Source: CBDBLK01 sp965243145 (GTDB lineage Bacteria; Bdellovibrionota; Bacteriovoracia; Bacteriovoracales; Bacteriovoracaceae). Taken from it: a stretch of DNA of 64,000 bases. The translations under genes and the position numbers were made by a program. The notes under the pieces are model-generated. The model worked only from the letters and a program-made list of their open reading frames with translations, did no database searches and was not told the DNA's origin. The DNA lies in assembly GCA_965243145.1 (NCBI GenBank), contig CBDEUB010000002.1, positions 1,178,001 to 1,242,000 on the forward strand. The letters run 5' to 3'. This document shows positions 7,826 to 16,803 of the stretch, in pieces (the stretch's first letter is position 1; every line of letters starts with the position of its first letter).

Positions 7826-8626
7826 ATGGGAAGAGTTGTTAAATTTTCAGAGTTTGAAGATTACTACACAGCTATCCAGAGTTATGAAGGGCCGATGCTT
7901 GGAACGATTCTGGATGCCAATATACTCATTGCTTTGAGCTACACCCCCAAGAAATTTCACACGCGTGTTGTAGAATTTCTTGGAAAGCAAATTTATCCCA
8001 AAGATATACCTTGTTTTACTACGGTTAATACAACCACCGAATTTCTGGAATTTTACCGACGCCTTTTGATGACAGAGGGTTTGCGGGATTCCATTGATGA
8101 GTTCTCGAAGATTGTTTTGTCAAATAAAAAAAAGAAAACAATTCGCTATTACTCTCAGAAACTGAAACAACGGGAGATAACTCAAGGCGCAGACCCCGTA
8201 TTTTATGACCGAGAAATTAAAAGTATTCGAGAGAAATTTTGCAGTTCAGGAAGAGATGGCCTCGATTTGTGGAACACATTGTGTAATACCTTCCTTTACC
8301 CTAGATTTTATAAAGAATATCAAAACTTGCAAAAACTCAATGTGGAATACCTTTCCAGTTACAAGGACGAACAAAAGCATTTATTTTCTCAAGAAATTAA
8401 ATGGGAAAACGCCATTGGGATTTGCGCCACAACCTGCGTGGGTTTTTCGGATGCCATGATATTGAACGCATTACAGGCCAGCAAATTTCAATTTGCCATT
8501 AGCTTGGATTCAGATATTGCTTATGCTGTTTTGTCTGATCCATCTCTTAAAGATGTTGTGATGCCTGACGATCTTATATCCGAAAACAATGAACTCCAGA
8601 AACTTGTCAATGAACAAGCACTTTAA
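7826..8626 (+). CDS. Large PIN-domain protein (putative RNase toxin)
   Basis: 266 residues, about twice the size of a classical VapC. The expected acidic residues are present: Asp in GTILDANILIAL (about residue 33), Glu in NTTTEFLEFYRR (about 73), Asp in GFSDAMILNA (about 210) and a further Asp in SLDSDIAYAV. This layout suggests a metal-dependent nuclease with a long helical insertion in the middle. No clear ribosome site precedes the ATG, so translation may be coupled to the small gene ending eight bases upstream. It belongs to the cargo between virB4 and virB5. RNA or DNA target unknown. Confidence 0.72.
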   Translation: MGRVVKFSEFEDYYTAIQSYEGPMLGTILDANILIALSYTPKKFHTRVVEFLGKQIYPKDIPCFTTVNTTTEFLEFYRRLLMTEGLRDSIDEFSKIVLSNKKKKTIRYYSQKLKQREITQGADPVFYDREIKSIREKFCSSGRDGLDLWNTLCNTFLYPRFYKEYQNLQKLNVEYLSSYKDEQKHLFSQEIKWENAIGICATTCVGFSDAMILNALQASKFQFAISLDSDIAYAVLSDPSLKDVVMPDDLISENNELQKLVNEQAL

Positions 8627-8653
8627 TGAGTTCCTAAACCTTGAGATCAATCA

Positions 8654-8968
8654 ATGGCGAATATTCCGATGAAAAAGATTAACGAGTTAATAGATGAAAG
8701 TGTGTGCGAAAAAGAAGATGGGGCCATCCTAATAGTTCCCATTGAAAAAAAGAAATTGAAAAAGGCGAAAGAAATTTTAAAAAGAATCAAAGAAAAGCGG
8801 CCATCTTCCTATTCTCCACCCCCAGGAAAATTTGATGATGTATATTTTTCAGGAATAGAAATGTTGGAAAATGGAGAATCCGTAACCAATCAAATAAGGG
8901 GCCACGGCGATGCTGATTGTATTATTGAAGGGGTCGCTTGTGTAAAAGATGTTAATTTCGATGATTAG
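8654..8968 (+). CDS. Hypothetical 104-residue cargo protein
   Basis: Begins MANIPMKKINELIDES; the KINELIDES stretch resembles RINELIDES of the small ORF at 7426-7587, hinting at shared ancestry of a short segment. It has a Lys/Glu-rich helix (residues 30-50), then a Gly/Asp-containing C-terminal half. It follows the PIN gene by 27 bp and is closed by the terminator at 9141-9169, so it is probably the last gene of that cassette. Function not recognised. Confidence 0.5.
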   Translation: MANIPMKKINELIDESVCEKEDGAILIVPIEKKKLKKAKEILKRIKEKRPSSYSPPPGKFDDVYFSGIEMLENGESVTNQIRGHGDADCIIEGVACVKDVNFDD

Positions 8969-9140
8969 TTGGAAGTTTTAAGCGAGATTGTGAAAGAATC
9001 GATCGAAAGTTCATAATTGACAAAACGCGTCTCAAGGGCAAGCTATTGAGGAAATTTGCCCCATGCAAATACTTGCCTTTTTGCTTTGAAGGCCGTATAT
9101 TGCAAGCGACATCCCCGATCGTTTCGACCTTCGGGTACGG

Positions 9141-9169
9141 GCGGCCCTAGTGGCCGCTTTTGCTTTTTT
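9141..9169 (+). terminator. Rho-independent terminator of the PIN cassette
   Basis: GCGGCC at 9141-9146 pairs with GGCCGC at 9152-9157 around CTAGT, followed by TTTTGCTTTTTT. It faces rightward and lies 170 bp after the last ORF of the cassette. Confidence 0.75.
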
Positions 9170-9177
9170 AGGGCCTA

Positions 9178-9411
9178 ATGAAAAAATCCACTTTCGTTTA
9201 TATTGACGGTTTTAATCTCTACTATCGCCTCAAAAAGATACCTTTTAAATGGCTCAATCTCGAAAAGTTTGCCAAGGCCTACCTAGACTCCAAAAGACAT
9301 GATGTTCAAAAGATAAAAAAAATAAAATATAGAGTGATTCACCATCAATTCAAATTGGTAGTGAATAATAAACAACCATTACTTAACATGTTTTTTATAA
9401 TAGGAATTTAG
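9178..9411 (+). pseudogene. NYN-domain nuclease gene, truncated
   Basis: The first 50 or so residues match the start of LabA-like NYN proteins: VYIDGFNLYYRLKK, then PFKWLNLEKFAKAYLD, then IKKIKY. The family normally continues with an Asp-containing core of about 150 more residues. Here the sequence changes after KIKY (about 9333) into an unrelated AT-rich tail and stops at 77 residues. No ribosome site is visible, and the ATG abuts the upstream terminator. It is best read as a remnant left when the following gene was inserted. Confidence 0.65.
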
Positions 9412-9413
9412 CA

Positions 9414-10745
9414 ATGAGTGAAGAAAATCCGAGAAGTCCTCAGAAAATCATTAGCGAAATAACCACATCTCTGCAAGGAGACGATTTTATTTATAGAGGT
9501 ATTAATGAAGTTTTTAATGAGGGTGAAGAAGACCGAATTAGATCATCTCTGTATAAAAAATATCGAGATGAAGAAATTTGGAATGAACATTTTAAACCTC
9601 CCCAAGCAGAAGAGGAACAAGTAGGAAAAGCGAAAAAGCATTTTAGGCCAGGAACTAAAAATATAGAAATTTTAACTGATTTGAGACATTTTGGCGCAAA
9701 TGTTAATCTTATTGATTTTAGCCATAATCTCAGCATAGCTCTTTTTGTCGCTTGTAATGGAAAATTTGAAAAATCAGGAGAAATTATTATTTTACCAACT
9801 AAGGACGCAAAAAGACTAAATGAGATTGACTATAAAAACCTTGTTGACGGTATTATTGATCCCGTAAAAACAGATAATGGAAAAATACGAGTAGTGGCCC
9901 AAAGTAGTATTTTTGTTTATCCACTAGAAGGATACCTTTCTCAAGAAAAATGGAAATGGACAAACTTTGAAATTTATCCCACTGAAAAAAAGGCCATGCT
10001 TGAATACTTGGATAAAATTCACAATATTTCAAAAGATACTTTCTATAATGATTTAATAGGATTTATTCAAAACGAAAGAAACTATGAAAACACAATAATA
10101 TTAGCTTATCGTGCTTTAAGTCTTCACAAACAAGGGCAATATAGAGAAGCTCTACAATGCTACGACAAGGTAATAGATATGTATCCTCGATTAGCGTTAG
10201 TGTACAACAGTCGTGGAATGGTGAAACTCAATTTAGGAGAATATGAACAAGCTATTGAAGATTTTGACATAGCAATAGAGATTGATCCTCAGTTAGAATT
10301 AGCATACAATAATCGCGGCATGGCGAAAATCAATTTAGAAAAAAATGAACAAGCTATCAAAGATTTTAATAAAGCAATAGAATTGGATACTCAACTAGAT
10401 TTAGCGTACAGCAACCGTGGATGGGCAAAACTCAATTTAGGAGAATATGAACAAGCTATCAAGGATTTTGATAAAGCAATAGAATTGGATGCTCAACTAG
10501 ATTTAGCGTACAGCAACCGTGGATGGGCAAAATTCAACCTGGGAGAATATGAACAAGCTATCACAGATTTTAACAAAGCAATAGAAATTAATCCTCAATT
10601 TTCAATTTCATATCATGGCCGTGGAATAGTAAAAGAAAAAATGGGTTTGCATGAAGGTGCTGCTAAAGATTTTAACAAAGCAAAGGAAATTGATCCCGAT
10701 GTTAGTGTGAGTAAATTTAAAATTATAAACTTTTTTTATAATTAG
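9414..10745 (+). CDS. FRG-domain protein with C-terminal TPR repeats
   Basis: 443 residues. FIYRGINE near residue 25 and LTDLRHFGANVNLIDFSHNL (about 83-102), followed by SIALFVACNG, are the signature of the FRG domain (F/Y-R-G). From residue about 230 there are six TPR units with the usual LAYNNRGMAKINLEKNEQAI pattern; two central ones are almost identical (SNRGWAKLNLGEYEQAIKDF and the SNRGWAKFNLGEYEQAITDF form), pointing to recent duplication. The gene is AT-rich and poor in GGCC, unlike the T4SS regulators. FRG proteins are often found in mobile defence regions, but their activity is not established. An antiphage role is inference. Confidence 0.75.
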   Translation: MSEENPRSPQKIISEITTSLQGDDFIYRGINEVFNEGEEDRIRSSLYKKYRDEEIWNEHFKPPQAEEEQVGKAKKHFRPGTKNIEILTDLRHFGANVNLIDFSHNLSIALFVACNGKFEKSGEIIILPTKDAKRLNEIDYKNLVDGIIDPVKTDNGKIRVVAQSSIFVYPLEGYLSQEKWKWTNFEIYPTEKKAMLEYLDKIHNISKDTFYNDLIGFIQNERNYENTIILAYRALSLHKQGQYREALQCYDKVIDMYPRLALVYNSRGMVKLNLGEYEQAIEDFDIAIEIDPQLELAYNNRGMAKINLEKNEQAIKDFNKAIELDTQLDLAYSNRGWAKLNLGEYEQAIKDFDKAIELDAQLDLAYSNRGWAKFNLGEYEQAITDFNKAIEINPQFSISYHGRGIVKEKMGLHEGAAKDFNKAKEIDPDVSVSKFKIINFFYN

Positions 10746-10896
10746 AATATAGGTTTAAAAATTAGTGATCAAAAAAAGCACGCTTAAAATTCAAGCGGCC
10801 CCCTTGGATTATTAAATTACCAACACCGGCCCGACGGATAAGGTAGCTATTGCTGAGGTAGGGAAGAAAAATCCCGATCCAACGAAGTAGGAGGTA

Positions 10897-13548
10897 TTGG
10901 AGGGAATTGTAAAAAATGAAAACAATCAGGTAAAACAAAAGGAAATACCCGCCAAAAAACTCCCATTCTGGGCATATCTATCCCCTGGAGTTTATGGGAA
11001 TGTCTTGAATGTTAAAATATCTAAAGTCGTACCGTTTCGTCTTAACCCGAATTTCATGGAGGAAATTTTGGCAAGGAAGAAAAAGGCCCGTAAGAAAACC
11101 ATAGAATCCAATAAGTACAAGGGGAAAACGAGAAAGAACAACCCTAGCAGTGGATTGGTAGATCAAAAGACTGAACCCCTTGGAAAAATTGAAAGAAAAA
11201 CCTACAGTTATGACCCACATCTTGATCCTTCTTTGAATTGGGCAGGCAAGGCCGAAGGTAATTCTTTTGAAGTCCAGTCAGTTTCTCTCCACACTCACGA
11301 GAAAATCGAACCGAGGGAAATTATAAAATCATTTTTGTCAGAAGAGAAAGAAGACCACAAACAGCTTCCTCTATTTTCCGAGGAACTCAAGAGAATAAAA
11401 GATAAGGCCGTAGAGTTTTATCAACATGAAAACAAGTGGAGCAATCGCATGATTGCTGGCGATTCCCTCTTGGTAATGAACTCGCTTTTGACCAAAGAGA
11501 ATATGGGGGGCAAAGTTCAGTGTGTTTATATCGATCCTCCCTACGGCATCAAGTACGGATCGAACTTTCAACCTTTCACAAATAAGAGGGATGTCAAGGA
11601 TGGAAAGGACGGGGATTTGACGGCGGAACCGGAAATGTTAAAGGCCTTTCGGGATACTTGGGAACTGGGAATCCACTCTTATCTTACCTATATGAGAGAT
11701 AGATTGTTGTTGGCAAAAGAATTGCTAAACGAAAGTGGTTCTTGTTTTGTACAAATTTCTGATGAGAATGTCCACTTGATAAGAAATTTGATGGATGAAG
11801 TTTTTGGTACAAAGAACTTTATAACGATTATAACTTTCAGAAAAGCAGGAAACTCGGCTTCTAATTATATGCAAAATATATGTGATTACATATTATGTTA
11901 TGGAAAAAACAAAAAAGAAACAAAATGGAAACATCTTTTTCAAGACAGGTTATATAAATCAAGCCTACCAAAAGGGTATGACTTACAAGAAGATGATAGT
12001 GGAAGTTATTTTAGAATCAAAAATGAAAATAAAAACTATGATTACTACAATAGAAATAGAAAAAGTATTTTTCAATCAGTGTCTATGGAGAGTCTTGGAT
12101 ATTCTAAAACAGGGTCTCAAGAAATAGTTATTGAAGATAAAAAATTCAAACCTAGAAGCAATGCTCATTGGAAGACAACTTCAGAAGGGATACAAAAATT
12201 ATATAAAAAAAATAGAATAATAATTTCTGGTAATAGCATAAGATATAAAATGAAATTAGATGATTTCCCAGTAATTAAAATAACAAACATTTGGTCAGAT
12301 GTAATGGGTGCCTCAAATATGAAATATGTAGTCCAGACTAATGAAACGGTTATTCAACGATGCCTTTTAATGACAACTGACCCTGGAGATATTGTATTCG
12401 ATCCCACTTGCGGAAGTGGAACCACGGCTTATGTAGCAGAACAATGGGGAAGACGGTGGATTACTTGCGACACTTCACGGGTTGCCTTGACCTTGGCAAA
12501 ACAACGGTTGATGACGGCAACTTTCGACTATTATCAACTTGAAAATCCTGACGAAGGAGTCGGGAGCGGTTTTCAATATAAAAAAGTTCCCCATATAACA
12601 CTTGGGTCGATAGCTAACAATGAATCAGCACCAGAGGAGATACTCTATGATCAACCTTTGATCGACAATTCCAGGATTAGAGTTACTAGCCCCTTTACGA
12701 TGGAGGCCGTCCCCGGCCATTCTGTGGAGACGATGAAACAGGAAAATGAAAGAAACTACAAATATGAATGGTTGGACGAAGTAAAAAAATCGGGAGTGAG
12801 GGGGAAAAAGGGAATCACCACAGACATGGAATTTGCACGGTTGGAAACGATGAAGGGAACGCAATTCCTCCACGCCGAAGGAGTTACGACAAACCCCAGA
12901 AAAGTCGTATTTTCGTTTGGAAGTGAACACGCCCCACTCGATAAAAGGCAAGTGGAAGTGGCACTTCAAGAAGTCGCATCGTTACCCCATGATCAAAAAC
13001 CTGACATCTTAGTTTTTGCTGCTTTCCAGTTTGACCCCGAGGCCTCAAGGGTGATAGGCGAAAGCGGTACAGACGGGATGAAGACGGTCGAAGTCCAAAT
13101 GAATATGGATTTACAAACCCACGATCTCAAGAAAAAATCATCTTCAGACAACAGCTTCTGGTTATTGGGGCAACCCGATGTAAAATTGAAAAAAGAGAAA
13201 CAAAAAAAATTTACAGTGGAAGTTAGAGGCTGGGACTATTATGACCCGGCCTCGGGCAGTATTGAATCGGGAGGAAGCGATAAAATTGCCATGTGGGTTC
13301 TCGATACTGACTACAATGGTAGGGCCATCCATCCTAAACAGGTCTTTTTCCCAATGGGGAAAGAAAAAGACGGATGGGGAAAGTTAAAGAAAACCCTCAA
13401 GGCCGAAATAGACGAGGGAAAAATAGAACACTTCCGAGGTACAAAATCCTTCCCGTTTGAGGCCGGCAAAGGCAGAAAAGTGGCCATCAAAATTGTGGAT
13501 GACCGAGGGATCGAGTCTTTGAAAGTCATAGATTTAAAAGCCGCTTAA
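10897..13548 (+). CDS. mod: Type III-like DNA methyltransferase subunit (Mod), beta-class N6-adenine
   Basis: 883 residues from a TTG start two bases after AGGAGGTA; the exact start is uncertain. The catalytic motif DPPYG is at residue 213 and the SAM-binding motif DPTCGSGTT at 502. This order (IV, target recognition domain, I) is beta class, as in type III Mod. A C-terminal region of some 300 residues extends beyond the methylase core and may contact Res. The segment 11760-12350, the target recognition region, is AT-rich (about 28 percent GC by hand in 11881-12120, against 48 percent in 11581-11640) and contains no GGCC, so it was probably exchanged by recombination. The res gene follows after four bases. 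Confidence 0.9.
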   Translation: MEGIVKNENNQVKQKEIPAKKLPFWAYLSPGVYGNVLNVKISKVVPFRLNPNFMEEILARKKKARKKTIESNKYKGKTRKNNPSSGLVDQKTEPLGKIERKTYSYDPHLDPSLNWAGKAEGNSFEVQSVSLHTHEKIEPREIIKSFLSEEKEDHKQLPLFSEELKRIKDKAVEFYQHENKWSNRMIAGDSLLVMNSLLTKENMGGKVQCVYIDPPYGIKYGSNFQPFTNKRDVKDGKDGDLTAEPEMLKAFRDTWELGIHSYLTYMRDRLLLAKELLNESGSCFVQISDENVHLIRNLMDEVFGTKNFITIITFRKAGNSASNYMQNICDYILCYGKNKKETKWKHLFQDRLYKSSLPKGYDLQEDDSGSYFRIKNENKNYDYYNRNRKSIFQSVSMESLGYSKTGSQEIVIEDKKFKPRSNAHWKTTSEGIQKLYKKNRIIISGNSIRYKMKLDDFPVIKITNIWSDVMGASNMKYVVQTNETVIQRCLLMTTDPGDIVFDPTCGSGTTAYVAEQWGRRWITCDTSRVALTLAKQRLMTATFDYYQLENPDEGVGSGFQYKKVPHITLGSIANNESAPEEILYDQPLIDNSRIRVTSPFTMEAVPGHSVETMKQENERNYKYEWLDEVKKSGVRGKKGITTDMEFARLETMKGTQFLHAEGVTTNPRKVVFSFGSEHAPLDKRQVEVALQEVASLPHDQKPDILVFAAFQFDPEASRVIGESGTDGMKTVEVQMNMDLQTHDLKKKSSSDNSFWLLGQPDVKLKKEKQKKFTVEVRGWDYYDPASGSIESGGSDKIAMWVLDTDYNGRAIHPKQVFFPMGKEKDGWGKLKKTLKAEIDEGKIEHFRGTKSFPFEAGKGRKVAIKIVDDRGIESLKVIDLKAA

Positions 13549-13552
13549 TTCC

Positions 13553-16504
13553 ATGACGAACAAAATCAAAAAACTTATTATCAATTCCCCATTTGAGGAA
13601 CCCAAACACCATTGGGATTACGATAAAACCCAAATAAAACACTTTAAGAAAGAGGGAAGAAGACCTGCCGGATATACTATTTTGGGTGAAAACCAGGAAG
13701 TGGAAACGGGTACACCTGTGGAACTCCCCTTGGTAAACAAAATCCGCCCGAGGGTCAAAGAATGGAGGGAGAACGGTTATCCCAACGCAACGGCCATCAC
13801 GAGAAGATTATTGAAGTCTTGGAATACATCAGAGGATGAAGGCCGTGATATTGAATTTTTCTTTTGTCAAAAAGAGGCCATTGAAACCCTTATTTGGCTT
13901 AAAGAGGCCGACCCGAGCAAACGAGTAGGTATCCATATTAAGGGAGATGACGGCGATTTTGAACGGCTCTGTTGCAAAATGGCCACAGGGACGGGAAAAA
14001 CCTTCGTCATGTCGATGCTCATTGCTTGGCAAATTTTAAACAAGACGACCTATCCCAAGGACGGGAGGTTCTCAAAAAATGTACTCGTATTGGCCCCCAA
14101 CCTTACGGTGAAAAGCAGGCTTTCCGTTTTAGACCCAAAATCTCCCGAAAACTACTACCAACGCTATAAAATTGTTCCCAATGACCTCATGCCTTTTTTT
14201 GTACAAGGAAGAATTATCATAGAAAATTGGCATACTTTGGCCTGGGAAGACGAAGAAAAGATCAGGAAGAAGAAAAGCGTCGATAAAAGGGGGGCCAAGA
14301 GCGATCAGGCCTATCTGAGGGAAGTTTTAGGGGATATGGCCAATGCCAACGGCCTTTTCGTCATCAACGATGAGGCCCACCACGCTTGGAGGGAAAGAAG
14401 CCAAGATGCCCCCCAACGACGAACAGTTATGACGGGGGAAAATCCGACAAAAGAAGATCGAGCGCAGGCCACTTGTTGGATAAAGGGCCTAGATCGTATC
14501 AACCAAGCAATGAGTAAAGGAATTTCGACCTGTTTTGATTTCTCTGCAACACCTTTTGTTCCGTCGGGTTCTAAAAGTAGGGCCGCCTACGGTTACGATT
14601 TATTTTCTTGGATTGTAAGCGATTTCGGCCTTACCGATGCCATAGAGTCTGGCCTTACCAAAACCCCTCGATTTGTCGTGAGGGATGACGGCCCAGGGGA
14701 CACGAAAACTTTAGAATCTAAACTCCGCAATATCTACAACAACGGATCGGTTAAGAGCAACTTACAAAGAGAAGCGGAAAAAGACGAGGGCCTACCTCAA
14801 TTGGTACGGGATGCCTATTGTCTTCTGGGGTTTGATTGGCAAAAAACATACGAAAAATGGAACGAAGAAAAAATGCCGACCCCTCCCGTAATGATCTCCG
14901 TGGTGAACAGAACCGAAACCGCCGATAGAATTGCCTACAGTTTTGAAAAGAAAAGATTAAGCGTCGTCAAAGAATTGAGCGAAAAAATGGAAGTCATTCA
15001 TTCCAAGATAGACGATAATACCAAGGATAGTGATTTGAGGGAAAGGGTTAATACCGTTGGGAAGATAGGAAAGTCCGGGGAACAAATTAGACATGTTATC
15101 TCTGTTGCTATGCTGTCCGAAGGATGGGATTGTTCCACAGTTACCCACATCATGGGACTTCGGGCATTTTCTAGCCAATTGTTGTGCGAACAGATCGTCG
15201 GGAGGGGATTGAGGCGTACAAGCTACGAACTCAACAAAGATACCAAAATGTTTGATCCCGAATATGTCAATGTTTTTGGCATCCCTTTTGCCTTTTTACC
15301 ATCGGAAGAGGCGGGCGGAGTTGTCCGTCCAACATCTTCAAAGCATCCAGTCTTCCCAAAAAAAGAGCGAAAAAAGTATGAAATTACCATCCCAAATATC
15401 GTCAGGATAGATCACAATATAAAACCTGTTCTTAGTGTGAATTTCGATCAGGTGGAACCCCTAGAAATATCCAACATCAGGACTATGGCCGAACTCGCCC
15501 CGCTAATTAACGGACAACCTGATTACGATAAAATCACAACGATCGACCTACAAAAATTGCTTGAAGACAAAGACGACAGGATGCAAACAGTTCTTATAAA
15601 AACGGCTGCAAATGTTTATGATGGAATGGATGAAGAATGGAAAACAAAACTGACCCGTCCCAACGCCATGAAACAGATATTTTCCATCGTCGAAGATTTT
15701 TTGGATTCCAATAAATTCCAGATAAGGCCTTCATCTTTTATGGAAGACGAAACAAAAAAAACCATCGCCATAATTATGGGGATGGAACAGATCATAAGAA
15801 AGATTCTATCGGTTATCACGGTTCAAAATGCGGATGAAATGATGCCCGTTTATGGCCGTCCCAAATTTCGTTTCACGGGTGATGCTACCGAATGGAGGAC
15901 ATCAAAAAAATGGGAGGCCTTTGAAAAAACCCACATGAATATTTGCGTCGTCGATAGTACTTGGGAGGCCACATACGCAAGAGAGTTGGACAAAAACAAA
16001 AATGTGGAGGCATGGGTCAAAAATGACCATATAGGGTTCGATGTCCCTTACTTCCACGAAGGGGTTTTCAAAAACTACCGCCCCGATTTTGTTGCCCGTC
16101 TTGTTCAAGGGCATCATCTGGTCGTCGAAGTCAAAGGCAAAAAGAGAGACAAAGACATATCAAAATGGGACTTCATGGAAAAGTGGATACTGGCCGTCAA
16201 TAACGATGGCGAGAATGGAAAATGGCATTTCAGGGTTTGCGAAGATGAAACCGGCAAAGTAGTTCATCGAATTATTGAAGAGATACTGGGGCAAAGTTCC
16301 CAGGATGTGGCCTACCGCAAAGAAAAGGGCCTAAAAGAAAGGGCCGATATGGCCAAAAAGGCCGTGGAAGAAGAGGCATCCCGCCGTCGGCGTAAGGTCG
16401 CCGTTGAAGGCAAGGAAGTGTCGGCCCATGAAGAAAAGCGGCTGACCGATAGGGTCAAAGCCAGCAGAAACAAGCTAATTCAGAAAAAGAGAAAAAAGAG
16501 TTAG
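13553..16504 (+). CDS. res: Type III-like restriction subunit (Res), helicase-nuclease
   Basis: 983 residues. Walker A KMATGTGKTF is at about 142-151, motif II NDEAHHAW around 273, motif III FDFSATPF, and motif VI IVGRGLRR. A C-terminal PD-(D/E)XK nuclease is formed by RPDFVARL (about 845) and VVEVKGKK (about 857-864). It translocates on and cuts DNA bearing unmethylated Mod sites. It overlaps the convergent small gene 16501-16680 by four bases at its stop. All motifs look intact, so the system may be active. Unlike the methylase recognition domain, Res keeps the high GGCC density of the host. Confidence 0.9.
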   Translation: MTNKIKKLIINSPFEEPKHHWDYDKTQIKHFKKEGRRPAGYTILGENQEVETGTPVELPLVNKIRPRVKEWRENGYPNATAITRRLLKSWNTSEDEGRDIEFFFCQKEAIETLIWLKEADPSKRVGIHIKGDDGDFERLCCKMATGTGKTFVMSMLIAWQILNKTTYPKDGRFSKNVLVLAPNLTVKSRLSVLDPKSPENYYQRYKIVPNDLMPFFVQGRIIIENWHTLAWEDEEKIRKKKSVDKRGAKSDQAYLREVLGDMANANGLFVINDEAHHAWRERSQDAPQRRTVMTGENPTKEDRAQATCWIKGLDRINQAMSKGISTCFDFSATPFVPSGSKSRAAYGYDLFSWIVSDFGLTDAIESGLTKTPRFVVRDDGPGDTKTLESKLRNIYNNGSVKSNLQREAEKDEGLPQLVRDAYCLLGFDWQKTYEKWNEEKMPTPPVMISVVNRTETADRIAYSFEKKRLSVVKELSEKMEVIHSKIDDNTKDSDLRERVNTVGKIGKSGEQIRHVISVAMLSEGWDCSTVTHIMGLRAFSSQLLCEQIVGRGLRRTSYELNKDTKMFDPEYVNVFGIPFAFLPSEEAGGVVRPTSSKHPVFPKKERKKYEITIPNIVRIDHNIKPVLSVNFDQVEPLEISNIRTMAELAPLINGQPDYDKITTIDLQKLLEDKDDRMQTVLIKTAANVYDGMDEEWKTKLTRPNAMKQIFSIVEDFLDSNKFQIRPSSFMEDETKKTIAIIMGMEQIIRKILSVITVQNADEMMPVYGRPKFRFTGDATEWRTSKKWEAFEKTHMNICVVDSTWEATYARELDKNKNVEAWVKNDHIGFDVPYFHEGVFKNYRPDFVARLVQGHHLVVEVKGKKRDKDISKWDFMEKWILAVNNDGENGKWHFRVCEDETGKVVHRIIEEILGQSSQDVAYRKEKGLKERADMAKKAVEEEASRRRRKVAVEGKEVSAHEEKRLTDRVKASRNKLIQKKRKKS

Positions 16505-16680
16505 TGCAGCACTCTGAGGTTGGCCCTTTCTATTCGGGCCTTTTTTGACTCATCAAGACGATCGAGTATTTTGTCAATCCTTGCGATGAGAATATCGCCG
16601 TCCTCTATTCCTATAAGTCCTTCAACATCTTCGAGTTCTCTTTCTAAAGAATAAAACTCGGGTTCCTGTAACACGCCCAT
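16501..16680 (-). CDS. Small acidic protein convergent to res
   Basis: A 59-residue ORF with AAAGGAAC upstream of its ATG (16678-16680). It reads MGVLQEPEFYSLERELEDVE at the start and continues as a charged, probably helical protein ending RVLH. The stop overlaps the stop of res by four bases on the opposite strand. The terminator of res lies within its coding sequence. A clean frame, ribosome site and amphipathic sequence favour a real gene; no family recognised. Possible roles include R-M control or antirestriction, but nothing visible decides this. Confidence 0.5.
   Translation of the reverse strand: MGVLQEPEFYSLERELEDVEGLIGIEDGDILIARIDKILDRLDESKKARIERANLRVLH
16522..16546 (+). terminator. 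Rho-independent terminator after res
   Basis: GGCCC (16522-16526) pairs with GGGCC (16536-16540), followed by six T (16541-16546). It ends the mod-res transcript and lies inside the convergent small ORF. Confidence 0.65.
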
Positions 16681-16803
16681 TTTTGTTCCTTTGCATCATT
16701 CCAATATAAAGATGGTAGGAATTTTAAACAGCAAGATCAATGCCAAAACAAGATTAGGCCCAAAAGTTCAAATATGAAATTAAGAATAAAAAGGAGTTGC
16801 CAA

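Noticed and set aside
10138..10700. Near-regular 102-bp repeats considered as a CRISPR-like array
   Set aside because: They are TPR-coding repeats in frame within one gene, without spacers or cas genes.
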